A DNA stretch of 64,000 bases from a bacterium (GCA_023139105.1 JAGLOF010000064.1:1-64000); one strand, 5' to 3'; positions 1 to 8,852 are shown, numbered from the stretch's first letter. Program-made: numbers and translations. Notes: generated by a model from the sequence alone, not told the origin.

Positions 1-31
1 TTAACTAGCGAATTGGAACAATAAACCACTG

Positions 32-50
32 AATACACTGAAAGTGTATT
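32..50. repeat. 8-bp stem hairpin, possible end of an upstream transcript
   Basis: AATACACT (32-39) pairs perfectly with AGTGTATT (43-50) across a 3-nt loop. No T-tract follows on the plus strand, so a terminator role for the gene left of the window is only a guess. Confidence 0.4.
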
Positions 51-329
51 TGGGATTTAAAATATTGAGTTGATCGCCTCCGACATCCGTCGGGGGTGTT
101 ATTGGGGTGGGATATTTATCCCGCTGGGTGGTGTGGCTGGTAAGATAAAGCCATACAAGGAAGATTTCAGGATAATAATTACAGCCATATAAACACTGAT
201 AGCCGCACAGCTGTTTTCTACGGATAACTGATCAACGCTTTTTGTTCAGTATCTGTCATATTGATTCTGAGTCTGCGTGCTTTGTTTTTATTATGTTGAG
301 TATAGTGGAGTATTAGTAAATCCCCCCAA

Positions 330-348
330 CCCCCTTTAAAAAAGGGGG
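330..348. repeat. Perfect C5T3-AAA-A3G5 hairpin repeat
   Basis: CCCCCTTT at 330-337 pairs with AAAGGGGG at 341-348 around an AAA loop. Short repeats of this C-run/A-run/G-run form are known from intergenic regions of many bacteria. Only one copy was seen in this window. Confidence 0.6.
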
Positions 349-737
349 AGCTAGTATCTTCGCATGGTAATATAGCGTGCATATCCAGGAATCAATTCAT
401 TTAGAACGGGGTGAAATTATATCTATTACACTTGCGAAATGTGGCAGCATGTACGGGCTTATACAAATCTTCAATAAATATCGATACCTCGTTAGTACAA
501 TCCCCATAGTATAAAATACTTATCGTTCTGCATCGAATATGAAAACTACTATGCCAAGACTTGTCACAAGGGCCGAGAATTATTACTCCGGCGATAAAAC
601 ACCTTGCATAAATGTTAAGATTTCATGGCACAGCAGTGTCAATTTTTTTATTGCCGGATTAATAATTAACAACGTCCATGCCAACAAATTAACCTGAAAT
701 GGAATCAAGACACAGTTCCCAACGTGGAGGTTAATAA

Positions 738-823
738 TTTGCTATTTGGAATTTGCTATTTGTTATTTGTTATTTGTTATTTGTTCTTTGTTCTTTGTTA
801 TTTGTAGTTTGTTCTTTGGAATT
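738..823 (+). repeat. Degenerate 7-bp tandem repeat (TTATTTG/TTCTTTG)
   Basis: About a dozen imperfect copies of a 7-base unit (TTATTTG, TTCTTTG, CTATTTG) run through this stretch, just before the promoter of the M28-family gene. A similar TTTG-rich tail lies after hicA near 5641-5685. It looks like slippage-prone simple sequence. No function is visible. Confidence 0.7.
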
Positions 824-834
824 TTCACTAAGGA

Positions 835-863
835 TTGCTTTAAACTTTGGAATGTAGTATATT
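835..863 (+). promoter_or_regulatory. Promoter-like pair for the M28/QC gene
   Basis: TTGCTT at 835-840 and TATATT at 858-863 are separated by exactly 17 bases and lie 27 bases before the start codon. The same TTGC--/TATA-T pattern recurs elsewhere in the window. Confidence 0.5.
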
Positions 864-889
864 TAAATTAAATCAATTATGGAGTTCAT

Positions 890-1801
890 ATGCAGAAAAA
901 GAAATTTTCAATCAGTTCGATTTTAGTCTTTATTATCTGCCTAAGCTTTACAGGTTGTACCAAAGCGCAGACACCCGTGTTCAATTCAGAACGTGCTTTT
1001 AAAGATTTAGTGGCCCAGTGCGACATTGGCTACAGACATCCGGGATCTCCCGGCCATTCAAAATGCCTGGATTTTATGGTAGATGCATTACGCCCCTTGG
1101 CTGATCGGGTTATTAAACAGCCATTCATAATGGTAGATCCGCGTACTCGCAAATCGCATTCTCTTACCAATGTTATCGCTTCATTTGGTAATCAGGGAGA
1201 CCGGATTCTACTCTGTGCTCATTGGGATACAAGGCCGATCTCTGATTTTGATCCGCTTCCGGAGAATCGTCATAAACCTGTAATGGGTGCCAATGACGGA
1301 GCCTCAGGAGTTGCCATTCTATTGGAAATGGCCAGATTGTTTAAAGATAATCCACCGCCAGTGGGTGTGGATATTGTGTTGTTTGACGGAGAAGACTCAG
1401 GACTGGAGGGAGACGCTGATTCATGGTGTCAGGGATCCAGGTATTTTGCTCAGAACAGAATGCCGGGATACCAACCCCGCTATGCAGTGTTGGTTGATAT
1501 GGTAGGTGATGCAGATTTGTATCTTCCTATTGAGATAAATTCTCAGAGATATGCACCGGACTTGGTAGATCAACTATGGTCATTGGCCGAGCAGTTGGGC
1601 CTGCCGGCATTCTCCAGAGAAGATGGTGTGGAGATGACAGATGATCATCTGGAACTCTTAAAAGTAGGTATTCCTGCCATTGATATAATTGATTTTGATT
1701 ATGATTATTGGCATACAATCGAAGATACTCCTGATAAGTGCAGTGCAGAGAGTCTTGGGCAGGTAGGTCAATTATTGGTGACATGGATATATGAGCAGTA
1801 G
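890..1801 (+). CDS. M28-family zinc peptidase / glutaminyl-peptide cyclotransferase-like lipoprotein
   Basis: This 303-residue protein starts with a lipoprotein-type signal ending FTGC (Cys23), so it is probably anchored in an envelope membrane. The rest is an M28/glutaminyl-cyclase fold. Visible motifs are AHWDTRP (about 110-116), GANDGASG with Asp136, FDGED with Glu168 and Asp169, DDH near 251-253, and WHT at 274-276. By analogy with human glutaminyl cyclase, Asp136, Asp169 and His275 would bind zinc, Glu168 would be the general base and Trp274 would line the substrate pocket. That set favours cyclotransferase (pyroglutamate formation at N-termini) over aminopeptidase, but substrate is inference. 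It overlaps prmA by 11 bases. Confidence 0.88.
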   Translation: MQKKKFSISSILVFIICLSFTGCTKAQTPVFNSERAFKDLVAQCDIGYRHPGSPGHSKCLDFMVDALRPLADRVIKQPFIMVDPRTRKSHSLTNVIASFGNQGDRILLCAHWDTRPISDFDPLPENRHKPVMGANDGASGVAILLEMARLFKDNPPPVGVDIVLFDGEDSGLEGDADSWCQGSRYFAQNRMPGYQPRYAVLVDMVGDADLYLPIEINSQRYAPDLVDQLWSLAEQLGLPAFSREDGVEMTDDHLELLKVGIPAIDIIDFDYDYWHTIEDTPDKCSAESLGQVGQLLVTWIYEQ

Positions 1802-2654
1802 ACAAAAAACCTGGATACGCGCGTCGGTGACAGCCAGTGGTGCGGCGGCTGAAGGTATTGCTAACTTTTACCTGGAACTCGGCGCCGGAGGGACACAGTC
1901 AGAACGTGGTGAAGTCATTGGTTTTTTCGATGAATCTGCTGATGTAGATGCTTTGTCATCGGCATTAGGATTATATATTATTGCCTGCCGCGACCTTGAC
2001 CTTGACATTAGTGATGCAACAGTAAAACGTCTGCCCGTAGAAGATTGGAGCGTAGGCTGGAAAAAATATTTCAAGCCTGTGCGAGCAGGGCGGCGATGTG
2101 TGGTAAAACCACCATGGGAAGCCTGGACGCCGGCAGATGATGATATAGTTATTGATATTAATCCGGCACTGGCCTTTGGTACCGGAACTCATGAAACCAC
2201 CCGGCTCTGCCTTCGTCTGCTTGAGGATTCACTGCGTCCCGGAGACGCTGTACTTGATGCGGGAACAGGATCCGGCATATTATCTATTGCAGCGGTTAAA
2301 CTGGGTGCAGGCAGTGTATTGAGTTTTGATATAGATGCCGATGCTCTGGGCAATGCATTTGAGAATGTGCAACAAAATGGTGTTGCCGATAAAATTGAAT
2401 TGATCTGTAGTGTCCTTGACAGCATAAAACCCAGACCGTTTGATGTGATCTGCGCAAATATAAATCGTTTGGTTCTGATAGATCTTATCCCGCAATTGCG
2501 GGCCTACGTTACTCACAATACAAATGTATTGATATCCGGATTATTGGATAGTGATGCAGCAGATCTTGAGGCTGTATTCAAGCTCTCGGGTTTTTATGTA
2601 GATAAGAAGATTCAAGAAGGAATGTGGATGGGATACCGTCTGATTAAAACTTGA
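1791..2654 (+). CDS. prmA: Ribosomal protein L11 methyltransferase
   Basis: A 287-residue SAM-dependent methyltransferase that methylates ribosomal protein L11. The family signature NPALAFGTGTHETT lies at about 124-137, and the SAM-binding motif I DAGTGSGIL at about 156-164. A CANINR segment further on matches the N-x-N/D-P-Y-like active-site region of PrmA. Length is normal for the family, with a degenerate N-terminal substrate-recognition domain. The start codon lies inside the preceding gene (11-base overlap), suggesting translational coupling. deoC and the nucleoside phosphorylase follow closely on the same strand. Confidence 0.95.
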   Translation: MSSRQKTWIRASVTASGAAAEGIANFYLELGAGGTQSERGEVIGFFDESADVDALSSALGLYIIACRDLDLDISDATVKRLPVEDWSVGWKKYFKPVRAGRRCVVKPPWEAWTPADDDIVIDINPALAFGTGTHETTRLCLRLLEDSLRPGDAVLDAGTGSGILSIAAVKLGAGSVLSFDIDADALGNAFENVQQNGVADKIELICSVLDSIKPRPFDVICANINRLVLIDLIPQLRAYVTHNTNVLISGLLDSDAADLEAVFKLSGFYVDKKIQEGMWMGYRLIKT

Positions 2655-2722
2655 ATCTGTAGTTGGACTGTGGCATCATGTCACAGATTTTTTTGCACAG
2701 TTATAGAATATGGGAGATATAT

Positions 2723-3409
2723 ATGTTACCTGAAAATTTGAATCCCGGTCAACTGGCCGCAACTATCGATCATACATTGCTTAAAGCAGAGGCAACGCCG
2801 GAGGCAATTGAGCAGCTCTGCAAAGAGGCCATTGATTACTCGTTTGCCACTGTTTGCATCAATCCTCTTTTTGTTCCACAAGCTAAGGAATTGTTAAAGG
2901 GTTATTTACCCAAAGTTTGTACAGTAATTGGTTTTCCGTTGGGAGCTTCGTCGTCCATAGTTAAAGCTGCTGAGGCCGAACAGGCAATTGAAGACGGAGC
3001 AAAGGAGATAGACATGGTTCTGGCAGTGGGCCTTTTAAAGGCTCGCCATAATGATGAGGTTGAAGCCGATATCCGTCGGACAGTGGCGGTCTGTAAATCG
3101 GGAAAAGTTCATCTTAAGGTAATTATTGAAGCTGCTATGCTGACATTGGAGGAGAAAGTAGTTGCCTGTAGACTAGCAGCGGCAGCCGGAGCCGATTTTG
3201 TAAAGACCTCAACCGGCTTTGGTCCGGGTGGTGCTACTATTGCTGATGTACGTCTCATGAAGACAACGGTGGCCGATCACGGACTTAAAGTTAAAGCAGC
3301 CGGTGGAATTCGTTCATTAGAAGATGCCCTGGCTATGTTGGAGGCCGGTGCAGATAGACTGGGAACCAGTGCCGGTCTTAAGATAATGACTGAAGCACGT
3401 TCAGCTTGA
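2723..3409 (+). CDS. deoC: Deoxyribose-phosphate aldolase
   Basis: This 228-residue class I aldolase cleaves 2-deoxyribose 5-phosphate to glyceraldehyde 3-phosphate and acetaldehyde. Lys161 in VKTSTGFG is the expected Schiff-base lysine. Asp97 (EIDMVL) and Lys191 (VKAAGGIR) complete the catalytic set. The frame is open from an ATG at 2663, but I chose the ATG at 2723 because GGGAGA lies just upstream and the family homology begins at MLPENLN. The gene sits 10 bases before the phosphorylase that produces its substrate precursor, so the two form a deoxynucleoside salvage unit. Confidence 0.95.
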   Translation: MLPENLNPGQLAATIDHTLLKAEATPEAIEQLCKEAIDYSFATVCINPLFVPQAKELLKGYLPKVCTVIGFPLGASSSIVKAAEAEQAIEDGAKEIDMVLAVGLLKARHNDEVEADIRRTVAVCKSGKVHLKVIIEAAMLTLEEKVVACRLAAAAGADFVKTSTGFGPGGATIADVRLMKTTVADHGLKVKAAGGIRSLEDALAMLEAGADRLGTSAGLKIMTEARSA

Positions 3410-3419
3410 TGGAGTAATT

Positions 3420-4751
3420 ATGTTACAAATATCAGATATTATAGTAAAAAAACGTGACGGACATGCGTTGACACCTGAGGAAATTCAATGGACAATTTCA
3501 CGATATGCCAGAGATGAATTGCCTGACTATCAGATCTCGGCTCTTTTGATGGCCATATTTTATAGGGGAATGACGCGCGTTGAAACCTCGGCACTGGCCC
3601 GTGCTATGATAGAATCGGGTGATACAGTTGATCTGGGGTACCTTGATTCATTGCCTGTGGACAAGCATTCAACAGGAGGGGTGGGAGATAAGGTTTCTTT
3701 GATTTTGGCTCCTCTGGTGGCCGCTTGCGGTGTTCCTGTGCCAATGATGTCCGGTAGAGGCCTGGGGCATTCAGGTGGTACACTAGATAAGTTGGAAGCC
3801 ATACCAAATTTCAGAACACGCATAGAAGAATCAGAAGCTCTTGACATTTTGAATGATATCGGTTTTGTCATGATGGGGCAGACTGATTCCATAGTACCTG
3901 CTGACAGGAAGATGTATTCTCTTCGTGATGTGACAGGCACGGTTCCTTCAATTCCCCTTATTTGTGGCAGTATCTTATCAAAAAAATATGCAGAAGGCGC
4001 CAAGGCTCTGGTGTTGGATGTAAAAATCGGAGATGGTGCATTTTTAAAGACTCGCACCGAAACCATTGAGCTGGCCAAATCACTGGTATCTCTTGGTAAT
4101 GATCTTGGTATGCGCACTATTGCACAGCTTACTGCGATGAATCAACCATTGGGTAATGCTGTCGGTAACTGGTTGGAGACCCGTGAGGCAGTGCAATGTC
4201 TGCGTGGCAGTGGCCCGGATGATGTCATGGAAGTAACCATGGCTTTGTCAGCACAAATGCTTGTATTGGGAGGAAAGGCTGAGACTCTTGCAGAAGCTGC
4301 CGAATGCTTAGACTCGGCATTACATACAGGGAAGGCCATGGCTTTATTTCGCCGCATGACAGAATTGCAGGGTGGTGATCTTTCTGTTATTGATGATCTC
4401 GATTCATTTGTACTGCCGTCTTTTACTAAAGATATTGTAGCCTCGGAAGATGGTTATATCGGTTCAATTCACGGCAGAGAAGTTGGGTGGTGCGGTGTAA
4501 TGGTGGGGGCGGGCAGGCAGAGCAAGGATGATATTATAGATCCCGGTGCTGGTATGATATTTCATAAAAAAACTGGTGATGCGGTCTCAAAGGGAGAATC
4601 CCTGGTTACAATTTATGCATCCGATGTTTCGTTAATTGATGGAGCTGCACCGAGATTAAGTGATGCAATTGATATTGTAGAACAACCTGTTGAGGCACCG
4701 CCGTTGATTGATATGCTTATCGATCCCGCAGGATGGATTAAAAAGTGTTGA
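3420..4751 (+). CDS. Pyrimidine-nucleoside (thymidine) phosphorylase
   Basis: A 443-residue phosphorylase that releases the base from pyrimidine (deoxy)nucleosides and gives (deoxy)ribose 1-phosphate. DKHSTGGVGDK at 81-91 forms the phosphate site, and SGRGLGHSGGTLDKLE at 111-126 is the family signature, with Ser replacing the usual Thr of GHTGGT. The C-terminal domain is intact. The length and sequence fit the Pdp/DeoA group. Whether it prefers thymidine or also uridine cannot be read from the sequence, so no symbol is given. It follows deoC by 10 bases in what looks like one operon. Confidence 0.94.
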   Translation: MLQISDIIVKKRDGHALTPEEIQWTISRYARDELPDYQISALLMAIFYRGMTRVETSALARAMIESGDTVDLGYLDSLPVDKHSTGGVGDKVSLILAPLVAACGVPVPMMSGRGLGHSGGTLDKLEAIPNFRTRIEESEALDILNDIGFVMMGQTDSIVPADRKMYSLRDVTGTVPSIPLICGSILSKKYAEGAKALVLDVKIGDGAFLKTRTETIELAKSLVSLGNDLGMRTIAQLTAMNQPLGNAVGNWLETREAVQCLRGSGPDDVMEVTMALSAQMLVLGGKAETLAEAAECLDSALHTGKAMALFRRMTELQGGDLSVIDDLDSFVLPSFTKDIVASEDGYIGSIHGREVGWCGVMVGAGRQSKDDIIDPGAGMIFHKKTGDAVSKGESLVTIYASDVSLIDGAAPRLSDAIDIVEQPVEAPPLIDMLIDPAGWIKKC

Positions 4752-5168
4752 AGACTGGAAATAGATAGAAGATTGGCAACGAACAAGACGAACTCAACGA
4801 ACAAAAAAATAGAAGTTTAGAGATAAACTAATGAGTTGGATTGGCTGAAGAAAAAAAGATGAAGAGTGTTGTGAGGGGCAAGAGGAATTAGAGGGATAGA
4901 AAATGAGTTAGTACTTGCATTGAGTAAATTGTCTTTGATCTAATAGTGTTTTTTCTTGTTTGCCCGTTATTATTGAATTTAGACACCCGGTGATGTCGTA
5001 AAAAGAACGACAACAACCGGGGTCTACCCTTTTTCAACAGTCACCTTCGGGGTAACTTCTAAAAATGAACTAATATAAAATTTACCCACTCAAAACAACA
5101 GAGCCGAAATAATTGCTATTACTGAGTATGTAATTTCACGCAATTGTCGGAAGAATCAAAACAAATTC
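4752..5168. other. Intergenic region with a nested hairpin, no gene seen
   Basis: The stretch between the phosphorylase and hicB is AT-rich and contains no credible open frame. Its one clear structure is the nested inverted repeat at 4982-5024, annotated separately. No obvious terminator follows the phosphorylase stop codon. Confidence 0.6.
4982..5036 (+). terminator. Nested stem-loop with T-tract, terminator-like
   Basis: The outer stem pairs GACACCCGGT (4982-4991) with ACCGGGGTC (5016-5024), with one bulged base. An inner stem pairs GTCGT (4995-4999) with ACGAC (5007-5011). A TTTTT run follows at about 5030. It could end transcription arriving from the deo genes. A similar CCCCGG hairpin followed by GTCTA lies at 29444-29466. 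Confidence 0.4.
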
Positions 5169-5197
5169 TTGACTTGACAATATGAAATAAGTACTTT
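5169..5197 (+). promoter_or_regulatory. Promoter-like pair for hicB-hicA
   Basis: TTGACT at 5169-5174 and TACTTT at 5192-5197 are 17 bases apart. An overlapping TTGACA starts at 5174. The pair ends 21 bases before the hicB start. The -10 match is modest. Confidence 0.4.
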
Positions 5198-5218
5198 TAA
5201 AAAATTGGAGACAAAAAA

Positions 5219-5425
5219 ATGAGAGAAGCAATTATTTATTACGGAGAAGATAATTGTTGGATTGCCGAATGCCCCAGTTTGCCAGGATGCATTAGTCAGG
5301 GAAAAACTAAATCGGATGCGATCTCAAATATTAAAGAAGCCATTGAAGGTTATGTCCTGGCATTAGAAGATGATGGCCTCCCTGTTCCTGAAGAAAGGTT
5401 TGATTCGGTGTTGGTTGCAGTATGA
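5219..5425 (+). CDS. hicB: HicB-family antitoxin
   Basis: A 68-residue protein with the partial RNase-H-like fold of HicB antitoxins. The segment W-IAECPSLPGCISQGKT and the following helix (about 31-50) are characteristic. It would bind and neutralise the HicA RNase encoded directly downstream. The protein is short and appears to lack the C-terminal DNA-binding domain of longer HicB proteins, so autoregulation may be indirect. A GGAG ribosome binding site precedes the ATG, and the gene overlaps hicA by four bases (ATGA). The antitoxin-first order is common for this family. Confidence 0.9.
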   Translation: MREAIIYYGEDNCWIAECPSLPGCISQGKTKSDAISNIKEAIEGYVLALEDDGLPVPEERFDSVLVAV

Positions 5426-5643
5426 GCAAGCTGCCACGAATTTCAGGTCGGGAATGTATCAGGGCTTTGCAAAAAGCGGGGTTTTCAATAAAACGGCAAC
5501 AGGGCAGCCATGTTATATTGAGAAAAAATATTCCTTTTACTCAGTTAGTAGTTCCTGAACATAAGGCACTTGACAGAGGAACCTTGCGAGCAATAATCAG
5601 GCAATCCGGATTGAGTGTTAATGAATTTATTCAGTTATTGTAA
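5422..5643 (+). CDS. hicA: HicA-family mRNA interferase toxin
   Basis: A 73-residue basic protein of the HicA/YcfA double-stranded-RNA-binding-like family, which cleaves mRNA independently of ribosomes. The QQGSHVIL segment carries the conserved His30 expected to be catalytic, and LDRGTLRAIIRQSGLS is the typical C-terminal helix. It starts in a four-base overlap with hicB, so antitoxin and toxin are probably translationally coupled. The open frame is intact and nothing suggests inactivation. Confidence 0.92.
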   Translation: MSKLPRISGRECIRALQKAGFSIKRQQGSHVILRKNIPFTQLVVPEHKALDRGTLRAIIRQSGLSVNEFIQLL

Positions 5644-5681
5644 TTTGTTTTTTGTGATTTACTGTTTATTTGGAATTTGTG

Positions 5682-7886
5682 TTAATAAATCCTTCTATTC
5701 CTGTGTCTGTCACGAGTATCCCTGATACGATCATGCACATCACATGAATCCGGAGCCGTTCCGCTGATAAATACCTCGTCGTATGCATCGGGGCAGGCTG
5801 AATTGGCTATTTTATATGTCTCTCTGCAGATACGATGATGTTCAATGTTGGGGGGTTCCTCAAATTCAGCAAGAGGCAGACCCAATGTATCGTGTGCCAT
5901 CTTCATGAATGGAGCCCATATTGGCAGAGCTATTTTACCGCCTGTACGGTCATCTCCCAGAGTAAGTCTTTCGTCGTCAAATCCCACCCATACACCTGCT
6001 GCCAGTTGGGGCGTAAATCCCATAAACCAGGCATTGCGGTAATCATTAGTAGTCCCTGTTTTTCCTGCAGCCGGACGGTTGAAGTGAAACATCCAACGTG
6101 CCCGCCGTGCTGTTCCTCTGGGATGATCCAGTGGGCCACGAAGAATATCTGTCATTACATATGCTGTCTCTGCACTGATAACCGGAGGCCCGCCGGGAAT
6201 AGATTCTTCAATGATATTGCCATCTTTATCTTCTACTCTGACAATGGCAATTGGTGTCATGCGTACACCTTTGTTGGCGAAAACTGAAAAAGCTGAAACC
6301 ATCTCCAGCGGGATGACTACATCTGAACCCAGGGCCGTAGCATCGTAAGGATTAACCTTGGTAGTCAGGCCAAATCGTTTTGCAGTCTCCACAATTCCAT
6401 ACTGCATCTGAAGTGCCTGAACCAGTCTCACAGTAACCAGATTCAATGACCTGTATATGCCTTCTCTCATGGCTGTCCTGCCGCCTGTGGTGAGGTCGTA
6501 GTTGCCGGGTGTCCAGCGTGTGCCGTCAGGAAGTTGTACGGTAACCGGTACATTTAAAACAGAAAAACTGGGCGGATAGCCATTGTCAAGGGCTGTAGTA
6601 TATACGATTGGTTTAAAACTTGAACCTGGTTGACGTGCCATCTGAGTTACGCGATTAAATGGAGATTTTGCAAAATCACGTCCACCTATCATGGCCAGAA
6701 TATAACCATTCGTCGGATCAATGGCTGTCATGGCAACCTGTACAGTGGCTTTTTCAGTTAACATTGAATCTACCAGGACAGTATCAGCCAGGAAAGCTTC
6801 TATCTCCTCCTCAGTCTCAAGACTCGGATTGAACCAATTGACAAAACGCTTTTTCTTCAGAATTTCATTATGAATGGACAATTCCAGTTCAGGCATCCAT
6901 GAGTTGACAGTGCTGTCTGCACATGCCTGAACGCGGGTGTCTAAGGTCGTGTATATTTTAAAGCCGTCGGTAAATAGTCTGCGCCGGCCATATTTTTTAC
7001 TGAGCTCCTTGATTACATGCTCACAGAAGTAAGGGGCAATTTTTGAAGCGGCTGATGTGTTTTTAGCTATAACACCAAGAGGACGTTGGCTGACAGAATC
7101 ATATTTAGCTTGTGTAAGATAACCGGCTGTGACCATGGTTCCAAGGACTACATTGCGCCTTTTTATGGCCTTTGTAGTGTCTCTGTCAGGAGAATAGTAT
7201 CCGTATGGCAGTTGAAACAATCCTACAATCATGGCCGATTCTTCTATAGTCAATTCGCCTACATTTTTCCCAAACCAAGCTTTTGCCGCAGCCTGGACGC
7301 CATGTGCACCGCGGCCTAAGGTCATACGATTAAGATACATCTCCAGAATTTCAGATTTTGAGTATGTGCGTTCAATCTGAAGGCTGGTTAATTGTTCTTG
7401 TAGTTTTCGTATAATTGTCTTATCGGAATGCAGATATACCCTTCTGGCTACCTGCTGAGTTAATGTAGAGGCACCTGCAACAATACGGAAATGCGTAATG
7501 TTTTGATATGCGACTTTGAGAATCCGTTTAAAATCTACACCCCAGTGAGAATAAAAGCGATGATCTTCAGAGGCAACAGCTGCCTGCTGCAAATGGACAG
7601 GGATACGATCAATGGGCACGATAATACGTTTTTCCTTGTACAGTTCATCAATGACCTTGCCGTCTGCTGAGTAAATTTTTGTCACAAGCAGCGGATCAGA
7701 GGCCCGTTCCAGTTCTGCTAAATCAGGAAGGTCACGGCTTAAGATGAAGATTGCCACGCCACCCAGCAGGATAGCTAGCATAAGACCGGCAATGGGGTAG
7801 ATTGTCCACGGATGTCTGATAAAAAAGCCTAAGCTTTTATTGATCTTTTCCCCGGTTGAAACAGTATCTCGTCTTTTTCTCTTCAT
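5682..7886 (-). CDS. Class A penicillin-binding protein (PBP1A type)
   Basis: A 734-residue bifunctional peptidoglycan synthase with a short cytoplasmic N-terminus and one membrane segment at about 30-50. The GT51 glycosyltransferase domain has catalytic Glu107 in EDHRFYSHWGVD and the second motif GASTLTQQVAR at 138-148. The transpeptidase domain has all three motifs: SSFK (Ser422/Lys425), SLN (480-482) and KTG (609-611). It polymerises glycan strands and cross-links stem peptides in the periplasm. It lies 25 bases downstream of lpxH on the minus strand and probably shares its promoter. The C-terminal tail is rich in Arg and His. Confidence 0.95.
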   Translation of the reverse strand: MKRKRRDTVSTGEKINKSLGFFIRHPWTIYPIAGLMLAILLGGVAIFILSRDLPDLAELERASDPLLVTKIYSADGKVIDELYKEKRIIVPIDRIPVHLQQAAVASEDHRFYSHWGVDFKRILKVAYQNITHFRIVAGASTLTQQVARRVYLHSDKTIIRKLQEQLTSLQIERTYSKSEILEMYLNRMTLGRGAHGVQAAAKAWFGKNVGELTIEESAMIVGLFQLPYGYYSPDRDTTKAIKRRNVVLGTMVTAGYLTQAKYDSVSQRPLGVIAKNTSAASKIAPYFCEHVIKELSKKYGRRRLFTDGFKIYTTLDTRVQACADSTVNSWMPELELSIHNEILKKKRFVNWFNPSLETEEEIEAFLADTVLVDSMLTEKATVQVAMTAIDPTNGYILAMIGGRDFAKSPFNRVTQMARQPGSSFKPIVYTTALDNGYPPSFSVLNVPVTVQLPDGTRWTPGNYDLTTGGRTAMREGIYRSLNLVTVRLVQALQMQYGIVETAKRFGLTTKVNPYDATALGSDVVIPLEMVSAFSVFANKGVRMTPIAIVRVEDKDGNIIEESIPGGPPVISAETAYVMTDILRGPLDHPRGTARRARWMFHFNRPAAGKTGTTNDYRNAWFMGFTPQLAAGVWVGFDDERLTLGDDRTGGKIALPIWAPFMKMAHDTLGLPLAEFEEPPNIEHHRICRETYKIANSACPDAYDEVFISGTAPDSCDVHDRIRDTRDRHRNRRIY

Positions 7887-7911
7887 AATTTTCGCATTTT
7901 CTATTATTTGA

Positions 7912-8649
7912 TCAATTATTATCGGGGCCTGAAACCTGCCAGGTTTCCAGGCTCAATGAACCATCTTGTAATTTACCGTATGTGCTTTCTTCGTTCCAAT
8001 CGCCTAAATTTATATAAATACCGTTTGATTTCTTTACATATTTTGCGCGATGTGTATGTCCCATGATGATTCCATGGTATCCGGCCGCAATTTTTTCTTC
8101 GGCAAATTGCTGATAATCTCCATCATCTACGACAAAGGGCTGGTGCCGATTACTTAACCTGCTTGAAAAATTTGCCAATGCAAAACCCAGGTCGGGGTGT
8201 ATCATTCGGAATAGATGTATGTTGAGTGGATTTCTTAAGATTTTTTTTAAAAATCTATATCCTTTATCTGCGTGGGCAATACCATCACCGTGAGTGATAT
8301 AGAATCGGTGATCTCCATCTATTATTTCATAATCATCTTTATGTACAGATATTTCCAGGTCTTCTTTGAAAACATCGTCGATCCAGAAATCATGATTCCC
8401 GGCCACAATTGATACATTGAGACCATTCATTGTTAATTCACGCATACTGATGAGTACATCAAGGTGCTGCCTGGGCATGACCCAGCGGTACTCAAACCAG
8501 AAATCAAAAAGATCTCCTACTATGACCAATCCCCGGCCATGTTCTTTAACAAAATTAAGGAATTTTATAAATTTTTTTGAACGTTTCCGGTTTTCATGTT
8601 TATCGCCGGCACCCAAATGAATATCAGATACAAAAAAAAGGGGTTTCAT
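7912..8649 (-). CDS. lpxH: UDP-2,3-diacylglucosamine diphosphatase (LpxH-like)
   Basis: This 245-residue calcineurin-like metallophosphoesterase has the full metal ligand set: DIH (Asp9, His11), GDLFD (Asp46), GNHD (84-87), HGD (His120) and GHTH (197-200). The DFWFEYRWVMP segment after the second motif is typical of the LpxH/LpxG group, which hydrolyses UDP-2,3-diacylglucosamine to lipid X in lipid A synthesis. That implies an LPS outer membrane. It is the first gene of a minus-strand pair with the penicillin-binding protein, and a good promoter lies upstream. A different phosphodiester substrate cannot be excluded from sequence alone. Confidence 0.85.
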   Translation of the reverse strand: MKPLFFVSDIHLGAGDKHENRKRSKKFIKFLNFVKEHGRGLVIVGDLFDFWFEYRWVMPRQHLDVLISMRELTMNGLNVSIVAGNHDFWIDDVFKEDLEISVHKDDYEIIDGDHRFYITHGDGIAHADKGYRFLKKILRNPLNIHLFRMIHPDLGFALANFSSRLSNRHQPFVVDDGDYQQFAEEKIAAGYHGIIMGHTHRAKYVKKSNGIYINLGDWNEESTYGKLQDGSLSLETWQVSGPDNN

Positions 8650-8690
8650 TAGTAGGTTAATTTCCTTATGTGACCTCAGATTCGGTTCGC

Positions 8691-8719
8691 AATATAGATA
8701 AGTAGGACACTGAAATCAA
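8691..8719 (-). promoter_or_regulatory. Promoter for lpxH and the PBP gene
   Basis: On the minus strand TTGATT (8714-8719) is followed after exactly 17 bases by TATATT (8691-8696), 42 bases before the lpxH start codon. It faces away from the ispE promoter at 8791-8819. Confidence 0.6.
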
Positions 8720-8790
8720 ATGTTTTTTTTGAAACTTTCTCTTTTAAATATCTCTTCTACTAAAAAGAGAAGATATATGTTCCATATCAC

Positions 8791-8819
8791 TTGCTTTTTG
8801 ATGATTTTAACCTTATTTT
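8791..8819 (+). promoter_or_regulatory. Promoter-like pair for ispE
   Basis: TTGCTT (8791-8796) and TATTTT (8814-8819) are 17 bases apart and lie 34 bases before the chosen ispE start. Confidence 0.45.
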
Positions 8820-8852
8820 ATGGGCTTAAGTTGTAAGTGCCGGAAAGATCAA

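Larger units (their letters stand above)
1..834. other. Non-coding region with hairpins and short repeats
   Basis: No credible gene is visible in either strand. The stretch holds an 8-bp hairpin at 32-50, a perfect C5T3/A3G5 hairpin at 330-348 and a 7-bp tandem repeat at 738-823. All of these are listed separately. An open frame of 48 codons at 551-697 has no ribosome binding site and no recognisable family, so it is not called. Confidence 0.7.

Noticed and set aside
551-697. 48-codon open frame on the plus strand in the left non-coding region
   Set aside because: No ribosome binding site, no recognisable family and unremarkable composition; could be chance.
738-823. Possible CRISPR-like repeat array
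   Set aside because: The unit is only seven bases with no spacers; it is simple tandem repeat sequence.
3560-4117. 185-codon open frame on the minus strand opposite the nucleoside phosphorylase
   Set aside because: Antisense shadow of a conserved enzyme; no homology recognised.
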